Below are positions 37,201 through 44,780 of a DNA stretch of 64,000 bases, piece after piece. How positions within the stretch are numbered: the stretch's first letter is position 1; each line of letters opens with the position of its first letter. The DNA lies in NCBI GenBank assembly GCA_017644005.1, contig JAEPMJ010000003.1, positions 1 through 64,000 on the forward strand. The letters run 5' to 3'. This DNA is from Rhizobiaceae bacterium (GTDB taxonomy: Bacteria > Pseudomonadota > Alphaproteobacteria > Rhizobiales > Rhizobiaceae). Under the pieces are notes generated by a model. The model saw only the letters and a program-made list of their open reading frames with translations. It had not been told where the DNA came from and made no database searches. Position numbers and translations under genes: made by a program.

Positions 37201-38154
37201 ATGGATAGCTATGATTTTCCGGCAGTCACCCAGCTGGCCATTCCCTTTTTTGTCATCGCGATCCTGCTGGAACTCTGGCTGGTCCGTACCGGCCGCGCAA
37301 GGGGCGAGTTCGAGACGCGCGATACACTGACCAGCCTGATGATGGGCACCGGCAACGTCGTTGCCGGCATCCTGCTTGGCATCGTCTCCTATTCCGCGCT
37401 TCTCTGGCTCTGGCAGTTCCGTTTTTTCGATCTTGGCCTCAGCGTTTGGGTCTTTATCGCTGCGTTCCTGCTCGATGACCTGCGCTACTACTGGTACCAC
37501 CGCATCGCGCACCGCGTGCGCTGGGTGTGGGCAGAACATGTGAACCATCACTCCAGCCAGCACTACAATCTTTCCACCGCACTCCGGCAAAGCTGGACCG
37601 GGCTTTTCACCGGCATGTTCGTGCTGCAGGCGCCGCTGGTGTTGCTTGGGCTCCATCCGGCGGTGATCGCCTTCGTGTTCGGTTTCAATCTTGTCTGGCA
37701 GTTCTGGATCCACACCGAGACGATCGGCAAGATGTGGCGGCCGATCGAGGCGGTCTTCAACACGCCGTCGCACCACCGCGTCCATCACGCGACCAACCCG
37801 CGCTACCTGGATGCCAATTATGCCGGCACGCTGATCATCTGGGACCGTATGTTCGGCACATTTGTCGAGGAGCTTGAGGAAGACCGGCCGCGCTACGGCA
37901 TCGTGAAGAATATCGGCACGTTCAACCCGGTGAAGGTGGCGTTTCACGAGTGGATCGGCATGTTCAGAGATGCGTTTCGCCCTGGCCTCACAATTCGTCA
38001 GCGGCTTGCCTATCTTTTCGCGCCGCCCGGCTGGAGCCATGATGGTTCGCGTGCCACCTCCGAAAGCCTGAAAGCGGCCTATGTGCGCCTCAATCCGGCA
38101 GAGGCCGGCAAACCCGGATTGCCGGACGCTGTTGGCTCAGGTCCGGCGGAATAG
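37201..38154 (+). CDS. Sterol desaturase/fatty acid hydroxylase-family membrane protein
   Basis: Encodes 317 residues with at least four hydrophobic segments and the three His clusters of the di-iron membrane hydroxylase superfamily: HRIAHR (100-105), HVNHHSSQH (113-121) and HHRVHH (191-196). Family members oxidise sterols, fatty acids or other lipids at the membrane. The bacterial substrate is unknown. It is six bases after the preceding hypothetical gene. Confidence 0.9.
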   Translation: MDSYDFPAVTQLAIPFFVIAILLELWLVRTGRARGEFETRDTLTSLMMGTGNVVAGILLGIVSYSALLWLWQFRFFDLGLSVWVFIAAFLLDDLRYYWYHRIAHRVRWVWAEHVNHHSSQHYNLSTALRQSWTGLFTGMFVLQAPLVLLGLHPAVIAFVFGFNLVWQFWIHTETIGKMWRPIEAVFNTPSHHRVHHATNPRYLDANYAGTLIIWDRMFGTFVEELEEDRPRYGIVKNIGTFNPVKVAFHEWIGMFRDAFRPGLTIRQRLAYLFAPPGWSHDGSRATSESLKAAYVRLNPAEAGKPGLPDAVGSGPAE

Positions 38155-38158
38155 GGTT

Positions 38159-38590
38159 ATGGCTGGCAACAAGACCCTTCCGAATGACGCGGATGTCGGT
38201 GAGTTTCTAAATTCCGTGGAACCTGAAAGGCGCCGGCACGACGCACTTCAGCTGTTGGAATTGATGAACGCTGCTACCGGTTTGAAACCGCGCATGTGGG
38301 GTTCGGCAATCGTCGGCTACGGTCGGTATGGCTATCGTTACGAGTCAGGCAGAACAGGCGAGATGTGCCTGACAGGCTTTTCGCCCCGCAAGTCGGCGCT
38401 GACCGTCTACGTGATGCCGGGTTTCAAACCCTATGCCGACCAGCTTGCGCGCCTCGGCAAGCACAAACATAGCGTATCGTGTCTTTATCTGGGGAGCCTG
38501 GCAAGCATCGACTGCGCTGTGCTGACCGAAATTGTCGCGGACTCCGTCGAGCGGATGAAGTCGAAATATCCCGACTGGTCCGAGCGGTAG
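38159..38590 (+). CDS. DUF1801 domain protein
   Basis: Encodes 143 residues. KPRMWGSAIVGYGRYGYRYESG and the segment LTVYVMPGFKPYADQLARLG match DUF1801 (YdhG-like) proteins, small cytoplasmic proteins of unknown function. The frame extends upstream to 38081 inside the previous gene; ATG 38159 is chosen because it follows that gene's stop by four bases. It converges with the isomerase gene on the - strand. Confidence 0.82.
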   Translation: MAGNKTLPNDADVGEFLNSVEPERRRHDALQLLELMNAATGLKPRMWGSAIVGYGRYGYRYESGRTGEMCLTGFSPRKSALTVYVMPGFKPYADQLARLGKHKHSVSCLYLGSLASIDCAVLTEIVADSVERMKSKYPDWSER

Positions 38591-38595
38591 CAAAA

Positions 38596-39432
38596 CTAGC
38601 CGGCCGGCTTCAGAAGGTTCGCGAACTCTGCCTCCTGTTTCGCCATCTTTGCCTGAACCGCGGTCATAAGATCTGCGGGGCGCAGCATGCCGCCATTCCA
38701 GGTCGCGATGTAGTCGAGGCCGTCGGCCACCGAATGGTCGCGCGCATAATGCAGATTGCGTTTGATGCCGGCGATCGCCAGCGGCGACTTCTTCGCGATT
38801 GCCTCGGCGAGCTCAAACGCTGCTTCCAGTACCGACTCCGGCGTTTCGAGGACCGACGAAACGAGACCGAAGCTATGCGCCTCCGCTGCCGAAAAGCGGC
38901 GGCCGGTGAAGGCCAGTTCCGCTGCAACGGCCGGGGCGATCAGTTTCGGCAGCCTCTGCAGCGTTCCGACATCGGCAGCCATGCCGATGTGGATTTCCTC
39001 GATCGCAAAGAACGCCTCCTTCGAGGCAAGTCTCAGGTCGCATGCGGTTATCAGGTCGACACCGGCCCCGATGCAGGCGCCGTGAATTGCGCAAATGACC
39101 GGGAAGGGCGCCCGTTCGATTGCGTTGAACGCGTCCTGCAGATCGAGGACAACCTGCCGCATGGCGTGTGCTGCCCGTCCGGGTTCGCCGTCGAACAGCT
39201 TGCTGATACCGGCGAATGCCTGCAGGTCCATGCCGCCGGAAAAGTTGCGGCCTTCGCCGGAGATGACCACACAGCGGACCGCCGCGTCATTGGCCAGATC
39301 GCGCATCAGTTGCGGCAAGCCGGTCCAGAAGTCCGGCGACATCGCGTTGGAACGGTCTGGCCGGTTCATTGCCAGGTGAACCACCGCGCCCCGGCGCACG
39401 ACCTTGAAAAACGTGCTTTGCAATTCCGGCAT
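38596..39432 (-). CDS. Delta3,5-Delta2,4-dienoyl-CoA isomerase-like crotonase (ECH1-like)
   Basis: Encodes 278 residues of the crotonase fold. The oxyanion-hole blocks are FSGGMDLQAF (64-73) and HGACIGAGVDLITACDLRLA (118-137). Asp126, Glu146 and Asp154, the last within GMAADVGTLQRLPK, align with the three catalytic acids of eukaryotic ECH1. That enzyme shifts 3,5-dienoyl-CoA to 2,4-dienoyl-CoA in beta-oxidation of unsaturated fatty acids. Ordinary enoyl-CoA hydratases have two Glu instead. No other beta-oxidation gene adjoins. Confidence 0.85.
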   Translation of the reverse strand: MPELQSTFFKVVRRGAVVHLAMNRPDRSNAMSPDFWTGLPQLMRDLANDAAVRCVVISGEGRNFSGGMDLQAFAGISKLFDGEPGRAAHAMRQVVLDLQDAFNAIERAPFPVICAIHGACIGAGVDLITACDLRLASKEAFFAIEEIHIGMAADVGTLQRLPKLIAPAVAAELAFTGRRFSAAEAHSFGLVSSVLETPESVLEAAFELAEAIAKKSPLAIAGIKRNLHYARDHSVADGLDYIATWNGGMLRPADLMTAVQAKMAKQEAEFANLLKPAG

Positions 39433-39443
39433 GGGCGTCTCTC

Positions 39444-40067
39444 TCAGCCCTTCGGGTCAGGAAGCGTCATGTCGGGCGCGGGTTCGGCATCGACCGTGAT
39501 GAACATCTCCGGCTCGCCCTTCGAGTGCATGGTATCGCGCCACACGAACCCGGTTTCGGCGTCTACCCAGTACTCGCTGCGGATCGGCGTTCCGGTATTG
39601 TGGTCCTCGTAGTCGACCGCATAGTGGTTGACCGTCCTGCCGTCGAAATCCACGCCGTAGTCGCAGGTGATGTTGGTTGCCTTCTCCGCCTGGCTGACAA
39701 TGCCGGCAATCGCCGTATCCATCACCTCCCTGGGTGTGGAGTTGGCAAGCGTCCATGTCTTGCCTTTGTCCATGGATGTGTAGACGTCGCCATTTGCGAA
39801 CGACAGGCTGGCGGGGTTTTTGTCGGCATCAAAATAGAGCGAGCCTTCCGCCGTCTGCAGCGAATATCCGCGCATCTCGTTTTCGCCGAACTTGGTGATC
39901 GAGGTTCCGAACCGGTTCAGCTGCTGCTCCGGGGCGTTGTCTCCATACGGAGCCATGAGCGCGCGCACCGTTGCTTCGCATTCGGCCTGATCGGCAATTG
40001 CCGAAGAAACGGCCAGCGCCAGCCAGCCGGAGCTGATTGCACACAGGTGAAACACACGCACATTCAT
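39444..40067 (-). CDS. Hypothetical secreted protein
   Basis: Encodes 207 residues with a Sec-type signal peptide (VFHLCAISSGWLALAVSSAIA) and a mature domain of about 180 residues that includes two cysteines. Stretches such as YEDHNTGTPIRSEYWVDAETGFVWRD resemble the beta-rich surface of lipoprotein-like periplasmic proteins, but I recognise no family. ATG 40067 is chosen over an upstream one at 40109 because it directly starts the signal peptide. It precedes the isomerase gene by 11 bases and may be cotranscribed with it. Confidence 0.7.
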   Translation of the reverse strand: MNVRVFHLCAISSGWLALAVSSAIADQAECEATVRALMAPYGDNAPEQQLNRFGTSITKFGENEMRGYSLQTAEGSLYFDADKNPASLSFANGDVYTSMDKGKTWTLANSTPREVMDTAIAGIVSQAEKATNITCDYGVDFDGRTVNHYAVDYEDHNTGTPIRSEYWVDAETGFVWRDTMHSKGEPEMFITVDAEPAPDMTLPDPKG

Positions 40068-40136
40068 GACGGAAACCTCTTCACTCGCGGGCTGCCAGTG
40101 TTCAGGCACGCACCCTCGAGGTCAAGCCGTCACCGG

Positions 40137-41558
40137 CTATTCGGCGGCCTGTGCCGGCACCGGCAAGCCCAGCCACTCGCGGCAGGCATCAAGTGCGCGC
40201 CGGGTCGTTGCGCGCTTCTTTGCAATAGCCTTGTCCTTGCCGCGGAAGCGGCCCTCGAAACCTTCCGGTTTCAGCCTGGTGCCGGGCTCCAGCGGCGGGA
40301 ACAGTCCGAAATTCACGTTCATGGGCTGGAAGGAGCGTTTGCCCGGCTCTTCATCGGAGACCAGATGCCCGCCGGTGATGTGGTTGAGCAGAGCGCCGAA
40401 GGCGGTCACCACCGGCGGAACCGGTAGCGGCTTGCCGAGCCGCTCCGCCGCGGCAAAGCGGCCCGCGAGCAGTCCCATGGCCGCGCTTTCGACATAACCT
40501 TCGCAACCGGTGATCTGACCCGCAAAACGCAGGCCGGGTCGCGATTTCAACTGCAGCGAGGTGTCGAGCAGCACCGGCGAGTTGATGTATGTGTTGCGGT
40601 GCAGGCCGCCCAGCCGCGCGAACTCGGCCTTTTCCAGCCCAGGTATGGTGCGGAAAATGCGCACCTGCTCGGCATATTTCAGCTTCGTCTGGAAACCGAC
40701 CATGTTGTAGAGCGTGCCGAGCGCATTGTCCTGTCGCAGTTGCACAACCGCGTAGGACTTTTCGTCCGGCTTGTGGCGGTTGGTCAGCCCCATCGGCTTC
40801 ATCGGTCCGTGACGCAGCGTCTCCGGCCCGCGTTCGGCCATCACTTCGATCGGCAAACAGCCGTCGAAATAGGGCGTTCCTTCCCATTCGCGGAATTCGG
40901 TCTTGTCGCCGTCGATCAGAGCCTGAACGAACGCTTCATACTGCTCCTTGTTCATGGGGCAGTTGATGTAGTCCTTGCCGGTGCCGCCGGGCCCGACCTT
41001 GTCGTAACGCGACTGGAACCACGCAGTGTCGAGGTCGACGGTGTCGAAATGGATGATCGGTGCGATAGCGTCGAAGAAGGCGAGGGCGGTCTCGCCTGTC
41101 TCAGCTGCGATCGCCTCGGCAAGCGAGGGGGCCGTGAGCGGTCCGGTGGCGATGATAGCCTGGTCCCATTCGGCGGGCGGCAGGCCGGTCACCTCCTCGC
41201 GTACGATGGTGATCAGCGGATGTGCTTCGAGCTTCGCGGTTACTGCTTGGGAAAAGCCGTCGCGGTCGACGGCGAGCGCGCCGCCGGCAGGCACCTGATG
41301 CGCATCGCCGCTCGCCATGATCAGCGAGTTGGCCAGACGCATTTCGGCATGAAGCAGGCCAACCGCATTTGTTTCGGCATCGTCTGAACGGAACGAGTTG
41401 GAACAGACAAGCTCGGCCAGCCCATCTGTCTTGTGGGCGTCAGTGCCGCGCACGGGCCGCATTTCATGCAGGATGACCGGCACGCCGGCCGTTGCGATCT
41501 GCCAAGCAGCTTCGGAACCTGCGAGCCCGCCGCCGATAACGTGAACCGGATGTGTCAT
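40137..41558 (-). CDS. trmFO: tRNA (uracil-54-C5)-methyltransferase TrmFO, folate/FAD dependent
   Basis: Encodes 473 residues. The FAD-binding Rossmann motif is [12 protein letters not shown] (9-20), followed by [11 protein letters not shown] with Cys52 and later [12 protein letters not shown] with the second conserved cysteine. TrmFO makes ribothymidine at position 54 of tRNA from methylene-tetrahydrofolate and FADH2. The start at 41558 (MTHPVHVIG) is chosen over an upstream one at 41642. Confidence 0.95.
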   Translation of the reverse strand: MTHPVHVIGGGLAGSEAAWQIATAGVPVILHEMRPVRGTDAHKTDGLAELVCSNSFRSDDAETNAVGLLHAEMRLANSLIMASGDAHQVPAGGALAVDRDGFSQAVTAKLEAHPLITIVREEVTGLPPAEWDQAIIATGPLTAPSLAEAIAAETGETALAFFDAIAPIIHFDTVDLDTAWFQSRYDKVGPGGTGKDYINCPMNKEQYEAFVQALIDGDKTEFREWEGTPYFDGCLPIEVMAERGPETLRHGPMKPMGLTNRHKPDEKSYAVVQLRQDNALGTLYNMVGFQTKLKYAEQVRIFRTIPGLEKAEFARLGGLHRNTYINSPVLLDTSLQLKSRPGLRFAGQITGCEGYVESAAMGLLAGRFAAAERLGKPLPVPPVVTAFGALLNHITGGHLVSDEEPGKRSFQPMNVNFGLFPPLEPGTRLKPEGFEGRFRGKDKAIAKKRATTRRALDACREWLGLPVPAQAAE

Positions 41559-41654
41559 GATGGCACCGATTAGGCTCACACCGGCTGAAATGCAACCAAA
41601 ACCCCGGTGACCGCGGCGTCGCAGGTGTGGCCAAATTGCCATTGTTTCAATGGG

Positions 41655-41669
41655 ACCTAGCGGCTAGGT
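41655..41669. promoter_or_regulatory. 15-base palindrome before the lipoprotein gene
   Basis: ACCTAG (41655-41660) and CTAGGT (41664-41669) are perfect inverted repeats with a three-base centre, ending seven bases before the lipoprotein ATG. The position fits either an operator or a 5' hairpin covering the ribosome binding site. No regulator can be named. Confidence 0.4.
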
Positions 41670-41676
41670 TTCGGCC

Positions 41677-42276
41677 ATGAAAAAGCTGCTTTCAGGTCTT
41701 GCCCTCGTTTCCGCCATCGGGCTGACGTCCGGCTGCGCGCCCGATTTCAAGGAGCAGCAGGCAAACGCGGTGGTGCCGCACAAATTTGTCGCCTGTTACA
41801 GCTACGGGTGCCGCAAGCGGGTTACCTTCCCGATCACGCAGCAGGTGAACGACCGGTTCGCAACGATCATGTCGGAAGGCCGAGGCTCGGCGGAGGCGGA
41901 GCGGCAAGCGATCCGCAAGGCGGTGGCGTATTATGAAGACCTGTCGACCGCGCGCATTGGCACGAGAGACGATCCCAAATCGCCGGTGGCGGCGTCCGGC
42001 AAGCCCGGTCAGATGGATTGCATCGATGAATCCACCAACACCAAACATGTTCTGCTCTACCTGCAGGCGCGGCAGCTTCTGGCCTACCATTCAGTACAGC
42101 CCAACACATCTCGCGGGGTGTTGATCGATGGGCGTTATCCGCACTGGACCGCCGTGATCAAGGACACCGGCGGTAAGAAATGGGCGGTGGACAGCTGGTT
42201 TGAACCTGGCGGTGGCCTGCCGGACGTCGATCCGCTCGACTATTGGCGCACCCGCGGAGTTATGGGTGAGCGCTAG
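41677..42276 (+). CDS. Hypothetical lipoprotein with possible Cys-His-Asp triad
   Basis: Encodes 199 residues. The signal peptide ends in a lipobox (IGLTSGC, lipidated Cys20). The order Cys115 (QMDCIDES), His156 (YPHWTAV) and Asp172 (WAVDSWF) has the spacing and flanking hydrophobic strands of transglutaminase-like/papain-fold proteins. The catalytic role is inferred from residue order only. It is divergent from trmFO and converges on the DUF1127 locus. Confidence 0.6.
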   Translation: MKKLLSGLALVSAIGLTSGCAPDFKEQQANAVVPHKFVACYSYGCRKRVTFPITQQVNDRFATIMSEGRGSAEAERQAIRKAVAYYEDLSTARIGTRDDPKSPVAASGKPGQMDCIDESTNTKHVLLYLQARQLLAYHSVQPNTSRGVLIDGRYPHWTAVIKDTGGKKWAVDSWFEPGGGLPDVDPLDYWRTRGVMGER

Positions 42277-42311
42277 GCGCAGCTATTCCGCTCTGGGCTA
42301 TATAAAAAACA

Positions 42312-42343
42312 ACACCCGCCGGGGGAGGAGATCCGGCGGGTGT
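42312..42343 (-). ncRNA. CTCCTCCC-loop stem-loop RNA 3, also terminator of the DUF1127 transcript
   Basis: An 11-base-pair perfect stem (ACACCCGCCGG at 42312-42322 with CCGGCGGGTGT at 42333-42343) encloses a ten-base loop that reads ATCTCCTCCC on the - strand. On that strand the stem is followed by TGTTTTTTATA, a good intrinsic terminator tail. It is the last of three hairpins behind the DUF1127 gene. The loop can pair with Shine-Dalgarno-like GGGAGGAG sequences. Confidence 0.7.
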
Positions 42344-42352
42344 CGTTTCTAA

Positions 42353-42385
42353 GATCGGCAATTGGGAGGAGGAGTATTGCCGATC
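42353..42385 (-). ncRNA. CTCCTCCC-loop stem-loop RNA 2
   Basis: GATCGGCAAT (42353-42362) and ATTGCCGATC (42376-42385) form a perfect 10-base-pair stem. The 13-base loop reads ACTCCTCCTCCCA on the - strand. The stem sequence is unrelated to the two neighbours while the loop core is shared, so the loop is what is conserved. This fits a CcsR-type anti-Shine-Dalgarno-like small RNA. Confidence 0.7.
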
Positions 42386-42392
42386 AAGTCCA

Positions 42393-42420
42393 CGGGTTTC
42401 GGGGAGGAGGTCGAAACCCG
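42393..42420 (-). ncRNA. CTCCTCCC-loop stem-loop RNA 1
   Basis: CGGGTTTCG (42393-42401) and CGAAACCCG (42412-42420) form a perfect 9-base-pair stem around a ten-base loop ACCTCCTCCC on the - strand. It begins 17 bases after the DUF1127 stop codon. It is the first of three tandem hairpins and probably is released from the DUF1127 transcript by processing, as known for the CcsR RNAs of Rhodobacter. Confidence 0.7.
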
Positions 42421-42437
42421 CGAAACTCAGTGTTTGA

Positions 42438-42578
42438 TTAGACCGAACGGCGAGCGACGTAGGGAATGTCGCCACGGTTGATGCCCAGATCGTTGAGCTC
42501 ACGGCTCGACAGGCGGTTCAACTCGTTGACGGTTTCGCGGTAGCGGCGCCAGTTGCGGTAGTTACGGATCAGGTTCAT
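42438..42578 (-). CDS. DUF1127 small basic protein (YjiS/CcaF1-like)
   Basis: Encodes 46 residues, rich in Arg. RNYRNWRRYRETVNELNRLS and RELNDLGINRGDIPYVAR are the DUF1127 signature. In Rhodobacter sphaeroides the DUF1127 protein encoded just upstream of the CcsR sRNAs (CcaF1) binds RNA and affects sRNA maturation. The frame is open upstream to 42698, but ATG 42578 after GAAGGAAAACGACC gives the family start. Three CTCCTCCC-loop hairpins follow it on the same strand. Confidence 0.88.
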   Translation of the reverse strand: MNLIRNYRNWRRYRETVNELNRLSSRELNDLGINRGDIPYVARRSV

Positions 42579-42647
42579 GGTCGTTTTCCTTCGATGGAGC
42601 CCAGCGCCTGCCGGGCTCTGAATTCTGTGTATCTCGTTACGTCCATG

Positions 42648-42676
42648 AGATAGGGAGTAGGGGCCGATTTGAGAAG
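42648..42676 (-). promoter_or_regulatory. Candidate RpoH-type promoter of the DUF1127-sRNA unit
   Basis: On the - strand, CTTCTC (42676-42671) and CCTATCT (42654-42648) are 16 bases apart, about 70 bases before the DUF1127 ATG. The -10 resembles the alphaproteobacterial heat-shock sigma factor pattern (CyTATnT); the -35 matches only CTT. In Rhodobacter this locus is RpoH-dependent. Assignment is tentative. Confidence 0.3.
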
Positions 42677-42678
42677 CG

Positions 42679-42721
42679 CATATGTTGCATGGCAGCATTG
42701 CGTTTTGTGCAATGCAATATG
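42679..42721. promoter_or_regulatory. Nested palindrome in the DUF1127/DUF2157 divergent gap
   Basis: GCATTGC (42695-42701) and GCAATGC (42709-42715) are inverted around a seven-base centre, and a wider pair CATATGTTGCAT / ATGCAATATG extends the symmetry over the whole span. It abuts the candidate -35 of the DUF1127 promoter. A DNA-binding site for an unknown regulator is the simplest reading. Confidence 0.4.
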
Positions 42722-42787
42722 GCGGAATTGTGCCACCATTGCAGCGAGTTGGTGATTCGGTTTGGGCTCCAGATAGCCGGAGGCGAA

Positions 42788-43903
42788 TTGGCTGGATATC
42801 TCGACACTGTAAGCAAGGACATCGCGCGCTGGCGAGCCGCCGGGCTCATAGACGAGGCGACCGCGGCAGCGCTTGTCGCGGATGCAGCGCGGCATCATCG
42901 CCGCCGCTTCAGCTTCGGCACAGTTCTGGCAATCCTGGCTGCGGTCCTTTTAGCTGCGGCGCTGCTGCTTCTGGTGGCGGCCAACTGGGAGGCCATTCCG
43001 CGGCTGGTACGCGTTGCCGGTATCTTCGCCGTCATTCTGGCCGGCTATGCGGGGGGAGCAATTCTCAAAGGCAGGGATCATTCGGCATTTGCGGAGGGGC
43101 TATGGATCATAGCCGCGGTGGCTTTCGGCGGCGGTATCGCGCTTGTCGGCCAGATGTATCACCTGAGCGGCGACGAAAAGGACGCGCTGTTTGTCTGGGC
43201 GCTCGGAACCGCTCTGGCTGCCGCGGCGCTGCGTTCGGGCCCGCTGACGGCAGGGACGGTGCTGCTTGCCGGCACCTGGATGCTTGCCGTTGCGATGGGT
43301 GGCGGTCCGGGAAGGTCCGTTCCGCTGGAATTTCCGCTTTATGCGGCGGTTCTGTGGGCCGTATCGGTCTGGACCGCAAGCATTGCCGCACGCCACCTCA
43401 TTCTGCTGTCGCTCATGCTTTATGCGGCGCTTCTTTATCTCGACGACGAAGCGCTTGTGGTTCCCGCGCTGCTTGCGGCCGTCTCGGCCGGTGCATTTGC
43501 GTTCGGCCATTTCCAGCCCCGCCTTGCCGACTGGCTGACCAGGCTCGGCGGCGGATTGATGGTCCAGGGGCTGTTGGGATTCATCGCCGGCATGTCGATC
43601 ATCCAGGTGGAACTTCATGAAGGTTCGTATTTCGTTGCGATTGCAGCTGTCACTTTCGCTGGCATCGTCGGCGCGCTGCTGATGGCCGGACGCGATAGCA
43701 GGGCACTGCGCTGGCTTGCCTATGCAGGGTTCATTTTCGAGCTTGGTTTCGTCTACCTGACGTTGCTCGGAACGATGCTCGGGACTGCCGGCTTCTTCTT
43801 CGCCGGCGGCATTTCGCTGGCGCTGCTTGCCTGGTTCATCAGCCGGATCGAGAGACGCATGGCGGCGTCCACCGGTGATGCTGGAAGCGGAGCAGGCGCA
43901 TGA
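42788..43903 (+). CDS. DUF2157 membrane protein
   Basis: Encodes about 371 residues. The N-terminal soluble segment DIARWRAAGLIDEATAAAL followed by about ten hydrophobic helices is the DUF2157 pattern. Start is uncertain: the TTG at 42788 is preferred because GGAGG lies just before it and the family N-terminus begins there; the frame is open to an ATG at 42689. The end overlaps the GDYXXLXY gene by four bases, a known pairing. Function unknown. Confidence 0.8.
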   Translation: MAGYLDTVSKDIARWRAAGLIDEATAAALVADAARHHRRRFSFGTVLAILAAVLLAAALLLLVAANWEAIPRLVRVAGIFAVILAGYAGGAILKGRDHSAFAEGLWIIAAVAFGGGIALVGQMYHLSGDEKDALFVWALGTALAAAALRSGPLTAGTVLLAGTWMLAVAMGGGPGRSVPLEFPLYAAVLWAVSVWTASIAARHLILLSLMLYAALLYLDDEALVVPALLAAVSAGAFAFGHFQPRLADWLTRLGGGLMVQGLLGFIAGMSIIQVELHEGSYFVAIAAVTFAGIVGALLMAGRDSRALRWLAYAGFIFELGFVYLTLLGTMLGTAGFFFAGGISLALLAWFISRIERRMAASTGDAGSGAGA

Positions 43904-44484
43904 GGCACCAGTCGCGTTATCTCCTTGCCATCGCACTCGCGGTCGCCGTCATACAGATCGGGGTCCTTGCATCGATGATCGTGAGCCGCGCGGCGATCCT
44001 GCGCGACGGTCGCGAAGTCGTGCTCGAGGTGCACCCCGTCGATCCGCGCGACCTTCTGCGCGGCGACTATGTGCGCATCGGCTACAACATTTCCTCGCTT
44101 CCGAAAGAGATTTTCGAGGGCGTTTCGGGGGAAACCGGCGATGTCGACGGTTCGGCTGTGTTTGTGCGGCTCGAAGCGGGCGAGGGCGGTATCTGGAATG
44201 CCGTGTCGGCACGTTTCGGCGAACCGCCATCAGCCGCGCGTGCGCAAAACCAGGTCGATATTCGCGGCGCGACCCCGATCGGCAACGTAAGCCAGGCACA
44301 GCTGATCGCGGTCGACTACGGGATCGAACGGTTCTATCTGCCCGAAGGCGAAGGCAAATCGATCGAGGAAGGCCTGGGAGAGCGGCCTTTCCGCATGATC
44401 GTGGCAGTCGATGACAGCGGTGCGGCGCAGATCAAGGCGTTCTACGATGGCGATACGCTCATCTACCGGGAACCGCTTTATTGA
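43900..44484 (+). CDS. GDYXXLXY-domain membrane-anchored protein
   Basis: Encodes 194 residues. An N-terminal membrane helix (LLAIALAVAVIQIGVLASMI) precedes a domain with DPRDLLRGDYVRIGYNIS, the GDYxxLxY motif with Ile in place of Leu. These proteins are usually encoded next to DUF2157 genes, as here by ATGA overlap. They are presumed partners in the membrane; the function is unknown. Confidence 0.85.
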   Translation: MRHQSRYLLAIALAVAVIQIGVLASMIVSRAAILRDGREVVLEVHPVDPRDLLRGDYVRIGYNISSLPKEIFEGVSGETGDVDGSAVFVRLEAGEGGIWNAVSARFGEPPSAARAQNQVDIRGATPIGNVSQAQLIAVDYGIERFYLPEGEGKSIEEGLGERPFRMIVAVDDSGAAQIKAFYDGDTLIYREPLY

Positions 44485-44559
44485 GCCGCGTCTGGGCGCG
44501 ATATTGTGCCGCAATTCGTTCATTACCCCGAAAAGGTAAGATTCAGGGCTAAATACCCT

Positions 44560-44587
44560 TTGATCGCAGGAATCATGGTGTTATAGA
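44560..44587 (+). promoter_or_regulatory. Candidate sigma70-type promoter of tRNA-Leu
   Basis: TTGATC (44560-44565) and TATAGA (44582-44587) are separated by 16 bases and lie about 36 bases before the mature tRNA 5' end. The gap otherwise contains only the end of the GDYXXLXY gene. Transcription could continue into tig. Confidence 0.5.
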
Positions 44588-44622
44588 ACGCCGCGCTTCG
44601 GCAGGTCGGCAGGCCTTGCCGG

Positions 44623-44707
44623 GCGGGTGTGGTGGAATTGGTAGACACGCAGGATTTAGGTTCCTGTGGCGCAAGCCGTGGGGGTTCAAGTCCCTTCACC
44701 CGCACCA
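44623..44707 (+). tRNA. tRNA-Leu (anticodon UAG)
   Basis: An 85-base class II tRNA with encoded CCA. The acceptor stem pairs GCGGGTG (44623-44629) with CACCCGC (44697-44703), followed by ACCA. The anticodon arm CAGGA-TTTAGGT-TCCTG shows anticodon TAG, reading CUN leucine codons. The long variable arm (about 10 bases) is typical of tRNA-Leu. It lies 73 bases before tig. Confidence 0.96.
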
Positions 44708-44780
44708 GGCCTTCCATTCCGGCAGAACGAACGCATGTATCCGCCATGCATATGGCGGCGAGAACAACAAAGGTATGACA

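Noticed and set aside
38479-39612. 377-codon open frame on the + strand across the isomerase gene
   Set aside because: Shadow of the ECH1-like gene; no motif, and it starts inside the DUF1801 gene.
42438-42698. Longer 86-codon version of the DUF1127 gene
   Set aside because: The extra 40 residues precede the family start, cross the candidate promoter and have no ribosome binding site; ATG 42578 has a good one.
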